A DNA stretch of 46,838 bases. Source: Dongibacter bovis. GTDB lineage: Bacteria > Bacillota > Negativicutes > Selenomonadales > Selenomonadaceae. The DNA is taken from the NCBI GenBank assembly GCA_902763085.1, contig CACWQW010000008.1, positions 1 to 46,838 of the forward strand. The letters run 5' to 3'. The position numbers and the translations under genes are program-made. Shown here one piece after another: positions 44,223 through 46,838 of the stretch; the first letter of the stretch is position 1, and each line of letters begins with the position of its first letter. Under the pieces are notes generated by a model. That model was not told the origin of the DNA and searched no databases. It saw only the letters and a program-made list of their open reading frames with translations.

Positions 44223-45449
44223 ATGAAGAAAACAAAGTCCGCCGTGCTCATGGCGCTGGTGCTTGCGCTGCCGCTCGCGTGCCCGCAGACGGCGAGCGCT
44301 GCCGCGTCCGAGGATGAGGCGCAGGCCGCGGAGGTCGCGCAGATGAAGGAGGAGATCGCCGCGCTCTCGGCGCGTCTCAACACGCTCGAGCAGCAGCTCG
44401 CGGCGGCCCAGGAAAAGCAGGAGAAGGCCGGAAAGGGCAAGGGGAAGAAGGGCGCGGACATCGTCTGGTCCGGCTCGACGAAGACGGGCTATATGTACGA
44501 TCAGGAAAAGCACGGCACGGTCAAGGCGGAGCTGCGGCTCAATGCGAAGACGAAGGTCGATGATACCTACGATGTCGCGTTCGGTCTGAAGTTCAAATCG
44601 ACGTCCGCCGAGCCAACAGCGGCTAAGGTTGATCCGGCAGATCCGAAGCGCATGAAAGACGGCCATGCCGCGGAGAAAAACAAGGTCAAGCTCGACGAGG
44701 CGTCCATCGGCCGCAGCTTCGGACCGGTCTATGTGAAGCTCGGCGTGCAGTCCGCGAGGATCGGCGAGGGTCTCTGGCTCGGCAAGAGCAGCCTCAATAT
44801 CGGCTCTCTGCGCTATACGATGACGCCGAATGATAACGTTTTCCTCGGCTATGGCCGCGACAGCCAGGACTATCTTGCCGAGAATGAGAAGACGCAGAGC
44901 CGCCTGCTCAAGTTCTTCCAGTATGAGCACGCGTTCAGCAAGGACGCGTGCGCCGGGGTCTATCTCGGCGCGCAGCAGCCGGAGCGCTACGTCGGCGTCT
45001 ACGGCGAGACGCCGCTCGTCGGCAAGCTCAGCGTCATGGGTGAGTACGTCCACAACAACAATACGACGAAGCCGGTGAAAGGGAAGAACGGCTACGGCTA
45101 CGAGGCGACGGGCTCGCACTCCGATACGGCGGGCTATCTCCTGAGCCTGCGCTACGGCCAGGCGAAGAAGAAGGGCGATTTCATGACGTCGCTCAACTAC
45201 TTCAACGTCGATGAGAACCTCTTCATGGACAGCGGCTACACGGCGTACGACGACTATGTCACGCAGGACGGCCTCAAGGGCTTCGGCCTCGTGCTCGACT
45301 ACATGACGAGCGACCATACGAAGCTCTCGCTCGAACGCTACTGGGCGCATACGAAGCCGATGACGGGGAATCTCAATTTCCTGAACGGCGTGCAGACCGA
45401 GGAGTCGCCTTACTACACGACGTATGTGAAGTTCACGTCGAAGTTCTAA
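44223..45449 (+). CDS. Outer-membrane porin-like beta-barrel protein
   Basis: A 408-residue exported protein. The signal peptide MKKTKSAVLMALVLALPLA is followed by cleavage near SAA. Residues about 30-75 form a coiled coil (VAQMKEEIAALSARLNTLEQQLAAAQ), unlike classical proteobacterial porins. From about residue 80 on, alternating polar/hydrophobic strands fit a beta barrel, and the chain ends in KFTSKF with the C-terminal Phe that the BAM machinery recognises. This is strong evidence for an outer membrane. Pore substrate is unknown. ATG 44223 follows GAAAGGAA. It is encoded next to the secreted phytase, and they might share a transcript. Confidence 0.82.
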   Translation: MKKTKSAVLMALVLALPLACPQTASAAASEDEAQAAEVAQMKEEIAALSARLNTLEQQLAAAQEKQEKAGKGKGKKGADIVWSGSTKTGYMYDQEKHGTVKAELRLNAKTKVDDTYDVAFGLKFKSTSAEPTAAKVDPADPKRMKDGHAAEKNKVKLDEASIGRSFGPVYVKLGVQSARIGEGLWLGKSSLNIGSLRYTMTPNDNVFLGYGRDSQDYLAENEKTQSRLLKFFQYEHAFSKDACAGVYLGAQQPERYVGVYGETPLVGKLSVMGEYVHNNNTTKPVKGKNGYGYEATGSHSDTAGYLLSLRYGQAKKKGDFMTSLNYFNVDENLFMDSGYTAYDDYVTQDGLKGFGLVLDYMTSDHTKLSLERYWAHTKPMTGNLNFLNGVQTEESPYYTTYVKFTSKF

Positions 45450-45460
45450 GATATTGGGAT

Positions 45461-45478
45461 TCCGCGCTGAGGCGCGGA
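45461..45478. other. Short hairpin between the porin and phytase genes
   Basis: TCCGCGC / GCGCGGA with a TGAG loop and no T run after it. It may stabilise the porin message rather than terminate it. Confidence 0.35.
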
Positions 45479-45527
45479 CTGAATAAAGTGATGTAAGATC
45501 GCGTAATGTGCGGTCTTTGGGAGGTAA

Positions 45528-46570
<1,043 letters not shown>

Positions 46571-46685
46571 GCGCGGGCTGAGGCCCGGATCCGGGGTATG
46601 GCGCTGCCAGCGCGCGACGCGCGGCGGCGGATGCTGCGCCAGCCGGGGGTGACTGACGGCAGCAAGGGAAGAAAGGATGGTTTTC

Positions 46686-46838
46686 ATGGGGTGGATCAAC
46701 GACATCAAGGTCTCGTTCAAGATCCTCATTCTCGCGGTCATCGCGGCGGTCGCGCTGCTCTCCGTCGGCTATACGGGGTACAGCATGCTCGACCAGGCGA
46801 ATTACCGCATGAGCAAGATGTATAACCAGAAGCTCAAG
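46686..46838 (+). CDS. Start of another methyl-accepting chemotaxis protein (cut by window end)
   Basis: Fifty-one codons are open to the window end. The product starts GWINDIKVSFKILILAVIAA and then AVALLSVGYTGYSML, a short basic N-terminus and one membrane helix, followed by a helical segment ending YNQKLK. It matches the N-terminal layout of the chemoreceptor at 36681 (same TM1 position and the M-Y-N-x-x-L segment), so it is probably a paralogue. ATG 46686 has GAAAGG 9 bases upstream, while ATG 46677 would be too close. The rest lies outside the window. Confidence 0.65.
   Translation, partial: MGWINDIKVSFKILILAVIAAVALLSVGYTGYSMLDQANYRMSKMYNQKLK

Overview
The window looks like the chromosome of a diderm Firmicute of the Selenomonadaceae (Negativicutes), most likely Selenomonas or a close relative such as Mitsuokella. 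Three things suggest this. Most genes are GC-rich, with many GTG and TTG starts behind strong Shine-Dalgarno sites. An outer-membrane porin (44223-45449) sits next to Firmicute-type T-box leaders. The secreted cysteine phytase at 45534 matches, from memory, the Selenomonas ruminantium enzyme PhyA almost residue for residue. The species is an inference; no database was searched.

Layout. 1-1306 is an AT-rich scar of a mobile element: the C-terminal half of a Tn916-type integrase next to a broken low-molecular-weight tyrosine phosphatase gene. 1446-8664 is mostly housekeeping on the + strand: a small HTH protein, NiaR-like and HD-domain proteins, glnS, a small protein, an ArsB/NhaD-type permease, recA-recX and a DUF805 protein. 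9168-21533 is a complete glycogen locus: glgC, glgD, glgP, glgB, glgA and a GH13-GH77 fusion. 21671-24729 holds poorly characterised genes (DUF2225, an unknown, DUF4127). 24877-28924 holds a DeoR regulator, serC, and serA behind a serine-type T-box. 29276-30649 is a lower-GC ATPase gene, probably acquired. 30695-35339 has a PanE-like reductase, a small unknown, a YolD/Y-family polymerase pair and a GltP symporter with a leader terminator. 35786-38387 pairs a sugar-type binding lipoprotein with a chemoreceptor. 38529-42526 has an MFS transporter, a flavin reductase, a second DeoR regulator, a Tat-type amidase and a small membrane protein. 42676-44021 is a lone trpD under a tryptophan-type T-box. 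The window closes with the porin, a C-terminally frameshifted phytase, and the start of another chemoreceptor.

How the genes work together. GlgC/GlgD make ADP-glucose, GlgA polymerises it, GlgB branches it, GlgP phosphorolyses it, and the GH13-GH77 fusion probably trims and recycles the branched or short glucans. No glgX or separate malQ is seen here. SerC and SerA are two steps of serine synthesis.

The most unusual observation is that GlgB carries a C-terminal tail of about 170 residues rich in Lys, Ala, Thr and Ser. It resembles histone H1 and the DNA-binding tails of some polyhydroxyalkanoate-granule proteins, which raises the possibility of a nucleoid-tethered glycogen system. Other notable points are the phytase frameshift, the integrase/phosphatase scar, the GH13-GH77 fusion, the gltP leader terminator, and a binding protein that appears to lack a hinge segment.
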